Below, in pieces: positions 10,146 to 21,729 of a stretch of DNA of 24,546 bases. Position 1 is the stretch's first letter, and each line of letters begins with the position of its first letter. Source of the stretch: Ichthyophonus hoferi (taxonomy: Eukaryota; Opisthokonta; Ichthyosporea; Ichthyophonida; Ichthyophonidae); the NCBI GenBank assembly GCA_002751075.1, contig NAOQ01000745.1, forward strand, positions 2,012 through 26,557, given 5' to 3'. A program made the position numbers and the translations under genes. Under the pieces are notes generated by a model, which made no database searches, had not been told where the DNA came from, and worked only from the letters and a program-made list of their open reading frames with translations.

Positions 10146-12695
10146 TAAGATTATAGAGCATATAGAAGAGCAGTCATATACGTAATGCCCCGGGCTTGCA
10201 GATTGCACAGGAGCTCTGAATAGGTGTACTCAGTGCCCTGGTCTGTGAAGAGTGTTGATATCCTTAGTAGAGCATGCTTGACATATGCAGTTACTATGTA
10301 GCAGTGGAAGTAGTGGGGCACATTACCCTTGTGTTTCATACAGTAGATGGTGGTGAAGTGAATGAAATCCTCAATTAATAAGACAAACCAGCAAAAGCTT
10401 CCAAACGAAATTGGCAGGGGACTTAAAAAATTATTGTAGATCATCTTCAATGACCTTGTAGCTTGGGAGTATCTAAAAGACAACGGGCTCACAACAAACT
10501 TGTTGGCAACATGGATATTACATTTACTAATGCATTTTTCTGTGGAAACTGTGTCTAGTTTAAGAACATCTTGTAGATGCCTGGGGGAGCCATATATGAA
10601 GTGGGAATACCGTATTGTGTTAAAATTACATAAATTGCAGACCATACGATGAGAGATGGCTGTGTTGCTTAGAAATAATGCAGTTGGAAGGTGTACAATT
10701 AATTCAACATAGTGATCATGGTAGGTTGAAGATATTTGCGTTAGTCTTGAAATTAAGGGCTGGTAAATGAATGGGCCCCGGTGTTCATCATTAGCAGGGT
10801 AGGATATAGATGGTGATACGGAACATCAGAATTGATTTAAGTTGGATTGTAGAGTTAGAACTGTGTATTTAGAAGGAAGATGTCCTCTTTCCAAAGAAAA
10901 TCTTTTAGCAGGAATGTGGCAACATTATTAATGGCAACCAGTTTGTCTGCTAACGTGACAAACATTTGTTGTCTTTCCAAAGCTATGATTAAGACCAAGT
11001 TGTGTTGGATGGCTGAGATGAAGAGCACATTATAAAGAATAATATAGTACTTCCGCCCATTAATTGTTAAACCCAGCATGTTGGTCCTGTTGTGCATTGC
11101 CCTAACAATTGTTCTGTAGGCGAGTTTGAATTCTAAGTTGATGATAACAAAAAAAAAAAAAGCATCCCTTTCTGTGTATATATGTCAAGAGCAGTTGCTG
11201 TCAACTAAAAGGCTTCCAGTTAAGAAGGAGTCTTAGCTGAAGCTGGAGGCTGGAAGAGAGTTGTTTCATTTGGTGTTGAGTGGCTTAGAGATAGAGGTGG
11301 CAGTGTGGTACCGTGGTTTCCAACACCAGATTACTGTCAAATTATTTTGATTGGATCTATAAGTGTTGAAATGCAGATCAGGAGAAAGAGTGGCATAATT
11401 GGGTGAGTTTTGTTGCTGAGAAGAAATTGATTCACGGTTAACTATGGTTGAAAATGTGCCTGTAGATAAGCTAAATTTTCTGAAGAAGGATTTCCTATAG
11501 TTGAGTCTATTCTTGTTTAAACTGCAGTATGCAGTTGTGTGGTTAACAGAAAAATTGGAATGGAACTGATATATAGAACATTGATTCCTTCTGTTTTTAG
11601 GAAAGATGATTGAAGAAGGACTGTTGGCAGTCCTTAAGGCAGTGAGTACTGCTGTGCCTGCTGGAGCCCTGTCACAACACATTATCGTGTATTAGAGCAT
11701 TACCCTAATGGGAAGGTGGCCACAGGTGATTTCCATACAGTCCAATATAAGTCTTAAAGACAACCTGACAGCACAGAGAAAGTCATATGTACATGAAACT
11801 CATGCGATCTTCATTTGCCAGTAGGATGAACCAGTTAATTTGTTGAACATTATATTGAAGCAATTTGGGAATTGAGATACAAATTCATTAAGGCAGATGA
11901 TGAAGTTATTTATTTATTTATTATTTTGTGTATGCAGCAAAATATCTTGGTCTTCAGCAATATTTTATTTCTGGTTTAAAAGTATGTACTTCTGATAGGT
12001 CCATTTGTGCATGTCCCAATTCTCAATACCAGTGTTGAGGTGCACATATTAGCCAATTAAGTAATAAAAATAAAATATGCAAAAGCATTCGTTGTAGGGA
12101 ATGTAGCCAATTTGATGAGTTTTTTGAAAATCTGTAGCATTGAAGGATTCCTCCACCTCCGTTGGCAATTTTTATTGAGACAAAGCAGGAAGACTTTTTC
12201 AAACCAATTTTTGTAACTTAATCCTGATAAATGGCTGATGTAAAAAACTTGCTTTTCATCAAAAGGTAGATGGGTTAGCTTAGGAGAATCGGCTGGGATG
12301 TGTTGGTACAGCTGCTCAAAAACAGCATTGGAAGGTAGATTCTCATTGGCAGTGATAGGTTCTGTCTTATTAGTCTTGTGAGCCCTGGGTGGAGAATCCA
12401 AAGAATCAGGTGCATCTATATAGTCCATTGGCTGATATTGTTGCAATTGATGCTCAATTATTCAAGTAGTTTATTATTTCTGGCATTTAATTCAATAGTT
12501 TTTGGACGTTTTGAGATTGTTGAGACAAATTTTGGCTTGTAGTTTTGATAAAACCTATTGAGAGTTGATGAGCATCAGCAGATGTTGAATGTACTTTTTG
12601 TTGTGTTAGAGCTGTATTAGATAACAACGTAACCATGTTTTCTTTTGGGTAATAAATAGAATTCTTAATATACAAATTACACATTCTCAAAGAGG
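10146..12695 (-). mobile_element. Ty1/copia fossil A, gag-protease-integrase half
   Basis: Minus-strand reading from high to low coordinates gives the front half of a copia element. Gag-like sequence lies at about 12690-12060. A nucleocapsid-like Cys/His region lies at about 11680-11270. The end of the protease region lies at about 11100-10855, with the family's NVL(Y/F)(V/I)..(I/L)(Q/K)HNL signature. The integrase core lies at about 10645-10151, with a DxGxE(Y/F)-type active-site stretch near 10230. It is heavily broken and old. With 6170-8310 it makes one element split by the plus-strand insertion. No 5' LTR was recognised near 12700-12790. Confidence 0.8.
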
Positions 12696-12789
12696 AATCA
12701 TTTATTTAGGATCACGTAATGAAAGTCTGGTAATTAAGAGTAGGGAAGAAAATTGGTTCTACAAATTAAAATTTATAATAGCAGATTGA

Positions 12790-13640
12790 CATTCAACACC
12801 TTTAGTTGCGTTATCTAATCAAGTTTATAAGAAAACCCAGTACTTCTTCTTTGGCTATCCAGCTAAAACTACAATCAAGAATTATTTTCCAAATTCCAAT
12901 GACTACAATTTATGCAAAACCTGTAATATTTTTCCACAAATTAAGTAGACTAGAGTGCCATTTAAGCTGTGAACTTTCAATGCCACCCAGATTCTTTTCA
13001 TTATTCATACAGATTTAGTTAGACCTTTGCTAGATTTGCTTAATAAAAGGCAATATATGGCCGCCTTTATAGATGATTTCTGACGTTTTGCTATTATTTA
13101 GGTGTTAACTACCAAATCAGATACATTTGAGGCATTTACACACTATCATAAGCAAGTCACTGCAAAACATAATTTAATAATTAGATGTGTACAGACAGAT
13201 GGGCTTAGTGAATACACCTCCAAGGAATTAAAATTTTATTTTTCTCAGCATGATATCACACACTGTATGTCAACATCTTATAACTCAATTCAATGAGATA
13301 GCAAAACGTCTTAATAGGACAATTTTAAGCATTTACCGACATTCCCTTTTGAGTTCAATTATTCCTTGTTCTTTTTGGGCTGAAGCTATTTTTACAACAG
13401 TTTACATTCAGTTGATGCACCCAACAATAACAATCACAGATATATTTACACCATATATACAACGGAATGATGTCGGCAAAGCATCACTAATGAAGTAACT
13501 ATTAATATGGTGATTGCTTTGTTTTGGCATAAAGCATCATCCTTTCAAACCTGAATCTCACTCTGCAACTGGTATCATAGTATTATTAATCCAAAGCTAT
13601 TATTAAAGGTACCAAAATTGAAATCTATTGGCAGAGGTGT
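12790..13640 (+). mobile_element. Ty1/copia fossil B, integrase fragment
   Basis: Plus-strand frames show a copia integrase: the Cys-x2-Cys end of the zinc-binding region near 12915, an HTD-type first catalytic aspartate near 13005, an FIDDF-type motif near 13070, a second catalytic Asp within QTDG near 13195, the (A/E)R(L/M)NRT(I/L) helix near 13300, and the FWAEA motif near 13375. The fragment tails off near the KxxPxS..G-type motif at about 13550-13640. No gag, reverse transcriptase or LTR is attached on this strand. It is broken, old and 5'/3' truncated. It lies next to fossil A in the opposite orientation, so it is a separate insertion. Confidence 0.85.
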
Positions 13641-14434
13641 CTCGTTTAATAGATCCTAAATGGTTGACTTTGGTGATAGGAGTTGGAAATAACTTGCGCT
13701 TTGGATTGATGTTGTCTTCACAAGAAGTAAGGCTCTGGCTTCTAATTATTACTGAAATAGCAAAGATACTTTTACTCTAAGTTAAGAAACATTTATTTGC
13801 ACATATAATTTTCAGTCCTCGATACAGACTTAAGGCTCAGTAATATAGTTTCAGTGAAAGCGATTGGTCTGCAGTTATTTAAAACAGTCCTAACAACTAA
13901 GCTAAGGATAGGATCTTATGTTTATTTCTACTTTAGTAAGGGGTTACTCCTATGCATACATACCACTCCTTACTATAATTGTTCACTTGACTTATACTTA
14001 TGCAAAAGTAAAGTAATGTTATAATGCATATATAGCATCTCTGACTATACTCTAACACTTAACTTACAACTAGATTAGTTTCCAAATATGTGTTATTGTT
14101 TACATAGATTACAAATGAAAATTTAAATTAAACTCCAGACAAATAACTATATTGATTTCTAGTGTCTATATATTAACGATAAAAGTTTAATCATGATAAA
14201 AGTATCTATTAGTAAATGTTGCACTGCTAAAATAAAGAACTTTACGTAAAGGTTATCACCACTCTTTGACTAGACCTATACTCTACGTGGTGTGATGTTT
14301 CTAACTTACTCAATTTTTTACATACATATAATACTTATAAACTAAACATAATTTATGTCTATATTAGCCTATATAACAACACACCGCCTACATATCTATA
14401 TACCTACAGAGACATAACTTTTTATGTTCAATTT
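13641..14434. other. Non-coding spacer between copia fossils B and C
   Basis: I see no gene. A downstream LTR of fossil C would be expected here, but I found no matching partner sequence beyond 16460. Confidence 0.4.
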
Positions 14435-15430
14435 TAGTTGGGCACACACTTGTACAGCTTCTATCAAAGAAAATTCCTTGGTAAAGATATTGGTCTTTTG
14501 TTCCACTGTTGGGACTTGATTCATTACCATCATGCCATTTTGAATGTCATTCTGAATGTAGTGGTACTTCATTTAGATCTATTTTACATTCCCAGTAATC
14601 TCATTGTCTTTTGTGTTCTTTATGATGAATTGATTGTCGTCAAGCATTGGGACTGATTTTGGGGCAATACCTGGGCAATCCATAGGGTCTTTCGTCCAAA
14701 CAGCTTCTTAAGTAACAGTAGAGAGAGCTAAGTTATTGATTTTAGTACGGGAGGTGGCCATGATGGTCTACTTTTTTTATTTGGGAAACTAGATAATCTA
14801 CAATAATTAATACAAAAGTTGTGCCCCTTCTAGAGTTTACATGCTCAGAACAATTGTTATACACAGAACCAGTAAGCTTGAAGAGTTATGATGGAAGACT
14901 ATACCTTTGTCTGGGTAGAGATAAAAGTATGCTAACACATGGAGTACTATCTTCCAATGGGACACATATGAATTGAAAACAAACCGATGTAAGAATCCTA
15001 CTGCAAAAGCAATATCTGAATAAGTAAACCTGGAGACCCATTGGATGCATTCTGTGGCTTTTCAACGGTACCTTATGTTGCACATAGGATTGTTGGATTG
15101 GCTAAGTCCGAGGCTGCTACCTGACCAGGTATAATTGGTGGCATGATATGCTTAACATTAGTTAAGTTATACTTTCAAATAATTTCCCTTACATATACAT
15201 TTTGAGATAAGTAAAATGTAACCAGTATTATTCTTTATAATTTAGTATACAAGATACTCTAAATGTAAACCCAGTTCTTTTGGGTTGAACTTTGTTTCAA
15301 GCTGTTGACGAGTCAGTCAAGAGCGGCCTTGTTATCAGCCTCTATCAACATGTTATCAACATATACACAGATGACCAAAAAATAAGGCATACCTTGTGGC
15401 ACAAATAAACAAGATTTAGTATGGATGAGA
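14435..15430 (-). mobile_element. Ty1/copia fossil C, reverse transcriptase to RNase H
   Basis: Minus-strand reading shows the second half of a copia reverse transcriptase with its YVDD-type box near 15355-15365. The connection follows, with a DIAFAV motif near 15010. The RNase H tail carries MKYHYIQ near 14560 and ends in an IFTK signature near 14485. It is broken and old. Several stretches still read well as protein, so decay may be similar to that of fossil A. It is a different copy from A, since A has its own RNase H end near 6185. Confidence 0.85.
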
Positions 15431-15839
15431 AGCAAATGTTCTACTGTTATTTATGTTAATATCCACATAAGTTTTGTGTTTTAATTATGCATTAAATTTT
15501 CAAACAGAGCACAAGTAGGTTAAAAACGTCACACTACTTAGAGTTTTGGGTCCAGTAAATTAGTAGTAATGATATTTATATAAATGCCATTATTGTAACA
15601 GTGTGACACTTATTATTAAAGAATTTTATCACAGTTATAAATTTTACTATTTATACACAGATCTTCATAATGATTTTTCCTGTGTTCATTAGGGATATTT
15701 TTTCTTAATGGGTGTTAAAAAACAATAATAGATATTAGGAGATAACCTGAGGGTAAAGGAGATAAATTTCCTTTTGCATTGATGGATGTGCCTTAAAACT
15801 CTACTGGCTAATAAAAATTATTTGCATTAGCTTAGAAAG
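15431..15839. other. Unassigned gap within copia fossil C
   Basis: This AT-rich stretch lies where protease, integrase and the first half of the reverse transcriptase would be expected. It is far too short for them, so the element has lost its middle or been rearranged. No foreign gene is visible. Confidence 0.4.
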
Positions 15840-16460
15840 ATGTACTGGACCTATTCGTATAAGCCGTTGCTAACCCTGAAGAATGTTCTGCAAAGTGCAC
15901 ACTTCCTGGCCTATTGCCATTATTGCCCCATAGTTTCCTATGAGAAAATCTCTTATCTTGCTTAGTCTTCCGATTTTTCTTTTTGCTCTGTATGACTAAG
16001 ATATTACTAAAGTGCTTAATGGTTGAATAGTTGGTTATCTAGTGCAGTTTGGAGCAGACCTCACATTTGATGTTTGAATCATTGTAGTAGCCTATATTGT
16101 CAGGTCACTGATTGTAAGGCCTCGGTATTTGGAATTGAAGTAGGTGTAGAGTTGGGATTGTTTTACAGTAGGAGACGTAATCCTGAAATTCCTTCAGGGT
16201 ATTTCTACCTCTTCATAGTTCTATAAAGGTTTCAACATGTTTGACAGTCTGTCTAATTTTACTCCCGATAATAATAGCTTTAACTATTGCGTATTGGGCT
16301 TTTGATTTCATTTCTGTTCCAACTAATTGCCTTGTCGTGCCTTCAAGTAGCCAATAATAAACTTTCAGACTCAATTGGCTTTAGCTTGATGTTGTAGAAT
16401 TTGGCAAGATATTCAAAGCACTCAGGAGTTCCGAACATACCTAATATCTCTGGAGAGACA
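15840..16460 (-). mobile_element. Copia fossil C, probable gag remnant
   Basis: Minus-strand reading gives gag-like segments at about 16450-16110, then a basic Lys/Arg-rich stretch near 15930-15990 such as precedes the nucleocapsid knuckle in copia elements. Position and strand suit the front of the element whose end is at 14435-15430. The remnant is broken. Gag diverges fast, so this call is weaker than the polymerase calls. Confidence 0.5.
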
Positions 16461-17456
16461 TGTACGTATATTACAATATTCATTACGTTATAAATTATTT
16501 AATTAGCTTAGCATATTACACTGTATTATATATATAAGCACATTGCGTATAGTAAACCATTAAAATAAAGCGGGGCACCATTACAATTTAATCTCTATTT
16601 ATCTACTGTTGCTAACTATATATGTGTATATATAATTTTCATTATGTCCATTGTTGTTCAATTTGTTTTTTCTGCCTGATGGTTAAACCTGATCTAACAA
16701 TTGACAAGATTCGATCACATTCCACCAATAGTTTCAATTGATCTGCTATTTGCAGCAATTAATCATTAATTTTAACGATCCGTTGGCAATTTAATCAAGG
16801 TTTGATGTAAATAGAAGTAAATCTAAGATTAATTTGTGATTAGTGTATTTTAAGATACATTTCTTATAATTTGTCGCTCTATGTGGGAAGTTTTCTATAA
16901 CAGAATGTGGGGAAAGGTGAATGAAATAAAGGTTTACGTATAAATAACGGATTTTCCAATTATTATTATTTTTTTCCTTAACATTTTTTTTGTTCAAAAG
17001 ATTATAAGCAATATATGTAAACAAAAATACAATTCCTCAAGTGAAAATTTGCAAAAAAAAAAAAAAAATTTCTTTTTTTATTAATTTTCTGGTCTATCTA
17101 TGTAGGGATTTGTCAAATTATTTTTGAGATTTGTTCATTTATGTTAAGGATTTATAGAATTTCTGGAATTTTTGGAATTATTACCGGTCAGTGAGCGGCA
17201 GCAGGGTGGCTTATTGGTGATTTCCGTCTCCCATCCTAATATTTTTTATTGGGTGTCAAACACGGTTATGCATTATCTCTTATGAAAGATGTCTTATCAT
17301 ATCTGTATAAAGCTATTCGGGAATTCTGAATAAGACATAGTTTCTTCGAATTACTGATAAAAAAATGATGAAGTTAACACTCCCTATCAGGTAAATTGAT
17401 TTGTCAATAAACTGTCTGCGAGCAGAACTTGTCTTATTCAAAATGCATAAGTAATG
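16461..17456. other. AT-rich spacer, no gene recognised
   Basis: The stretch contains a run of about 16 A at 17053-17068 and short frames of low-complexity composition. The longest, 77 codons on the minus strand at 16791-17024, is Asn- and Lys-rich and unconvincing. No LTR boundary for fossil C was found. Confidence 0.5.
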
Positions 17457-17546
17457 AGTTATCCGGACTGCATAACATAACCTGAACTGCTTATTAGATT
17501 CGCAGGATCTCTGTCATTGGCTAGTTTTCTTTTAATCAATTATCTT
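17457..17546 (+). repeat. Two-copy dispersed repeat, copy 1
   Basis: The 90 bp here align with 20501-20588 almost without gaps, at roughly three quarters identity by eye. Shared parts include AGTTATC, ACTGCATAA, CCTCTG(T/C)CATTGGCT-like sequence and a closing TATCTT. Most differences appear to be transitions. The copy carries a CATTGGCT site at 17515-17522. It could be a short transposon relic or a duplicated promoter segment. Confidence 0.5.
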
Positions 17547-20500
17547 CCCCAAACCAACTCTATTATTGGTTAATTTCAGTTAAGATTATTTCAATTCCCG
17601 ATGACACGACACATGCAGAGGTAACTATGGCACTCTATTATATAATGTTTAAAGAGTAGTCGCTTCAAAGAATTGAAAATAATAGATTTTATTAAATTTT
17701 AATATGCCATTTTAATTATTTATAAAATGAAATATTTTGAAGATCATTTAAGATTAATTTCATGATTTTTTAAATCATTTAGTTACGGAAGTTCAAATTT
17801 GAGATTAGGCGTCGTCGCTATCGCAACCAAGCTCGTCGATGCACGCATATTGGCTCATAGATTCACATCACCATGAATATAAATGCACGATGACATTCAA
17901 CTCAAGGCCTGGTAGAGAGGAAGCCAAACCTATTCGCAGGAGAAACGCTAAAGTCCGGTTAGGATTATAGAGAGCGTTTACAGGGGTTTTGATCCAAATG
18001 ACCAGTTTCGCGATCAAAATCATAATCTATCGATAAAATTATTCTTTCCGGATCAAAAGGAGAACAAATAATTTGAGTTTTTTTTACGTCTTTTATTGTA
18101 GCAAAAAACAATTAGTTCAAATTTTTTTCTTGTTATCTGATATGTAATATAGTTTTCAAGAGATTTTAATTCATTTAAAATGAAAAAAAAAATAGTTCAA
18201 AAAATATTTACATATATATACGGTTGATGTATATGTATATGTATATATTTGTTCCCATTTTGTATCAGTTATATTTCATGTACCACAGATACATTGGGAT
18301 ACTACTGTGCCAATACGCACCATGTACCCTGAATACTGATCTACTAGTTGGAAAAGGTGGTAATAGGCAAGTAACAATTAATTGTCAATTCAATCATTTG
18401 CCCAGGAGCCACTGTGCCAGGCTGGGAAGTATGAGCCGGACACGGTTGAAGTACAAATAAATGTTGCTATACATATTATGTTTTGCTACCAATAATACAT
18501 CGTTTAAATATAGTCTACAAACCAATCAGTGGGATTCGTTAAGATAAATAGCCCTAGAAACATCGTTATTGGCCTCCAATACTTTTCTAAAGTCCTCTAA
18601 TACATTGGCTGTCCAATCAGGTCAGGTATCGTGTTCGTGACGTACTATCCTAAGCATTGTAGGCTTGCAGTCGAGACATGAAGGCTGATTAAACAGGTAT
18701 CATTTATAAGATATGATATAGATGTAATGATGGGCATGCGTAGGTTAGATAGATAAAGAGAGTATGTTAAGGAGATGATCGAAAGAAAGAAAGCAGAAGA
18801 TGTATTTGATGGCTAATACCGTATATGTATTGGTGGAGAGAAGGAGGAGGTGTTACAATGATACTAATACAGCTCATACATAGGTATATATATATAAAAA
18901 GTATGTATGTATGTAATGCATGTGTGTACATGTTTTCGCATGTGTTTGCTGTAGCTACATCTATATCTATATATCACTATTTTGTTATATACCTAATGGG
19001 TGGGGGGGGGTCAATTAAAAATGAAATGCTACCATCTAATAAGATAATAAGAGATTACAACGTACAACGTAAGTAATGGCAAAAAGTTATAGTTATTTAA
19101 ACCATGCGCCACACCGCGTGGCTCGATTGAATACCTTCATCTGCGGTTGTAATGAGAGGAGAAGGAAGAGAGAGGTAGATATATATAGAGAGAGGAGGTT
19201 ATGTACAGTGATGCATACACATGCATTGTGTTGTATTGCATTGTGATAATGCATTTTGAGCATCATTTTGATTAATGTTGATCAAAAAAGATTAAGATTA
19301 CGAACCGACATTTCATCCATGTCAGATCTACAACCAAGAGTAACAGACGTTGACAGATTAGAGTAAGGTAAAGTAGGATTAAAAATAGAAAATGACATCT
19401 TCAAATTTTCTCATATCTTCAACTTCCTTAAACACAACAGAATGCTAACTGTGCTAGTTAGTATTTGGGATGGGCTAAGTCATGATACACGACTCTATAT
19501 AGCGATCAGTATTCATTAGTCTCTATTTAATAATAATAATAAAAAGACAACATTAACCAACAATCAATTGGAGATCAAATACCACGTGGACAGAGTTAAT
19601 TGGAGCTACCACCGAATATCGTATTACAAAATCCGAGCTTAGATGCCGGGTCTGTTCTAGTTAGTTAGCAGCCCAATCCCTGTCTTTCTATTACTGTGAT
19701 GCCTCAATCAGCGGGGCAGAATTTCAAAGCAAGTTTTGGAAACCCTTGCAAGAATTTTAAGCTTAAAATGCCACGCGGATTATGCCAGTCCTTCGTGCAT
19801 TGAATTCTTTCTAGATTTTCACGCCTACGTGCCTAGTTTATAGAACTCATACAGCGAGGCGAGCAGAATTTTCGCAATACGATGAAGTCGCATTAACGAA
19901 CATATTCTGAATATTTCAAAACGCTATCTGAGTTAGCGTCGTATATTCTAATTCATTCTACCAATAGGACGTGAAATGAACAAATGTGGCTAACATGATT
20001 GGCAGCACGTGCTCCTTGGCCAAGCCAAACTGTATTTTAAATGTTCCGGCTCTCCCTGGCTCTGTTAAAGGTTCTCACTCTTAGCTCTGTTATAGGCTTC
20101 GGCATCTGGCGCTCGGCGGCTGGCGGCTGATGATAACGTGGATATTTACCCAGTTGATTCAAATGCAGATTTGAAGATTATGTGTATATGTAATAAAATT
20201 GATTCTCCACATGTAGAAGTCAGTGTATAGATGTAGAGTTGGGATAAAGTTTTTTGGCATATGTGAATCGTTAACTTAAATTAAATTACCAGGTTTTTTG
20301 ACCACGATAAATTATTTAAGCTATATATGTTACCATGTTGAGAATTATAAGTGGAGACAGGATTGTTCCTGTGACCTATATTCGTTTAGAAGAAAAGGAA
20401 AAACCAAACTAAGGGGCGCGTCCCTTTGCATAACGGAGTACAGATATGCTGTGACCTTTTTATTAAACAAGTCAGCCAGGCTTAGGCAGGAGACCCAAGC
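17547..20500. other. Long non-coding region with simple repeats and CCAAT motifs
   Basis: No gene is recognised. TTTTGATCC at 17987-17995 has inverted partners at 18012-18019 and 18051-18058. Simple repeats occur at 18229-18247 (GTATAT), 18901-18914 (GTAT) and 19002-19010 (G run), with a purine tract (GAGA type) at 19151-19198. A CATTGGCT followed by CCAATCAG lies at 18603-18620. The stretch 19600-20120 seems richer in G and C than its surroundings but shows no long frame. The 78- to 83-codon frames at 18224-18460 and 18825-19076 start in simple repeats and look accidental. Confidence 0.5.
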
Positions 20501-20588
20501 AGTTATCTGCACTGCATAATATGATCTGAAATGCCTCATAGCTCGCCGGACCTCTGCCATTGGCTGTTCAGTTTTGATTGAGTATCTT
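20501..20588 (+). repeat. Two-copy dispersed repeat, copy 2
   Basis: This is the partner of 17457-17546. It holds CATTGGCT at 20558-20565, and a second ATTGG follows shortly after its end. It lies about 180 bp upstream of the weak spliced ORF at 20770, so it could supply promoter elements, but no TATA box is evident. Confidence 0.5.
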
Positions 20589-20769
20589 GGATTGGTTTTT
20601 AACAGCCACCAAGACTACACTACATGTGTAATGATAACTACTAATAATATTGTGTATGTAGAAATACCTAAATTAATTAAGTTTTAACAAGATACGAATG
20701 GCATGGTGCCTCAGCAGGTGGTAATTGGTGCATCTTCTCCAGAATCAGCAGAAGTGGAAGAAATGCTCG

Positions 20770-20927
20770 ATGGGATTTGAATTAAATTCACAGCATATCA
20801 TTTTAATTTTTCCTTCCAATCCGGGAGTGTAAGCTGAGAATTAGTTCTGAAAATCAATTTATGATTGCCCTGTTGCAGGGATAATCAGAAAGTTGTGCTG
20901 AAGCTAGATGTAGCGTGTAATTGTTGA
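20770..20927 (+). CDS. Possible small spliced ORF (35 residues), doubtful
   Basis: I do not recognise this product. ATG 20770 (G at +4) opens a frame to 20828. A 50-nt candidate intron, GTAAGC to TTGCAG, spans 20829-20878. The second part, 20879-20927, continues in frame to TGA, giving 35 residues ending in Cys-Asn-Cys. An AATAAA follows at 21048-21053, and CCAAT motifs lie upstream at 20558-20595. An overlapping unspliced frame from ATG 20703 to 20780 also reads as a plausible 25-residue peptide rich in Glu and Ser near its end. Both may instead be parts of terminal exons, or chance. With no homology or long frame the evidence is weak. Confidence 0.2.
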
Positions 20928-21210
20928 GGTGGAGTTGGAGTTTGTTATGTTAAACAAGTTCGAATGAGTATTTTTTTTTCGGAACTGTAGGGAAAAAGGG
21001 GAATGTACCAAGAGCTTTTACTTTGTTGTAGGATATTGCATGTTTTTAATAAAAATCTTATGCATTGTTTGTTTGATTGCATGATGCGTTATTATTGTCT
21101 TACGTTTAGTGCCTATTGATATATTGATATATCATTGAAACCTATCTTATCCAGATTGACAAATCGTCTGCAGTGCAGAGAATCATGGGGGGGTCAAAGC
21201 TTGTTTCCAC

Positions 21211-21520
21211 TTAATTGTTATCATGGAATCTTTCTTTGAATCTATTTCAATTTTTGTTGGAACCAATGCTCTTATTTCCAATAATTTTTAAATTTTCCTT
21301 TGTAATTATCAGTATAAATTGAAGGTAGATGCTTTGTCCGTATCTATGAGGTAAATTTCTTTAATCATGTACAGTCCATGTTAATTGTAATCTTGGTGTC
21401 TTCCATCCGACTTTTAAAAACTCTTTATCAGGTTTAGTAATCTTGACATCACTTGTGATTGTCGGTTTCAATTGGTTTGAAGATAGACGCCCTACCCATA
21501 CCTACTAAGTTTAGTACCCC
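21211..21520. repeat. Diverged tandem duplication, unit about 150-170 bp
   Basis: Two units align at two anchors in the same order. TTAATTGTTATCATGG at 21211 matches TTAATTGTAATCTTGG at 21381. TGTAATTATCAG with the following GAAGGTAGATGC.. at 21301 matches TGTGATTGTCGG with GAAGATAGACGC.. at 21454. The anchor spacing differs by about 17 bp. Read on the minus strand, both units contain a similar short peptide ending in Trp-Lys, so this may be a relic of a tandemly repeated coding domain. The family is not recognised. Confidence 0.4.
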
Positions 21521-21729
21521 ATATCAATAAGAATTAGGAGGTGGACTCAAGGCTCTTCTATATATATGCGACAAAGTACTTAAAAAAAAATACCATTGGC
21601 TAGCGATATTTATAACAACATGTTTATTAAATAAAATATTAAAATATGAAGAGACTTTTGGCGTAAATATAACAGATTTTTCATGGATAAACGCGCCCAC
21701 AATATTTTTAAGAAGATGACTAAGATGTA

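Noticed and set aside
14438-14656. 72-codon plus-strand frame
   Set aside because: It lies antisense to the RNase H end of copia fossil C.
18224-18460. 78-codon plus-strand frame
   Set aside because: It begins in a GTATAT simple repeat, and the rest resembles no family I know.
18825-19076. 83-codon plus-strand frame
   Set aside because: It consists largely of translated simple repeats and a G run.
20345-20560. Overlapping plus and minus frames of about 70 codons
   Set aside because: They overlap each other on opposite strands in a repeat-bearing stretch, and neither shows a domain.
20961-20985. GTTCGA as a tRNA B-box
   Set aside because: There is no matching A-box at the right distance and no cloverleaf could be drawn.
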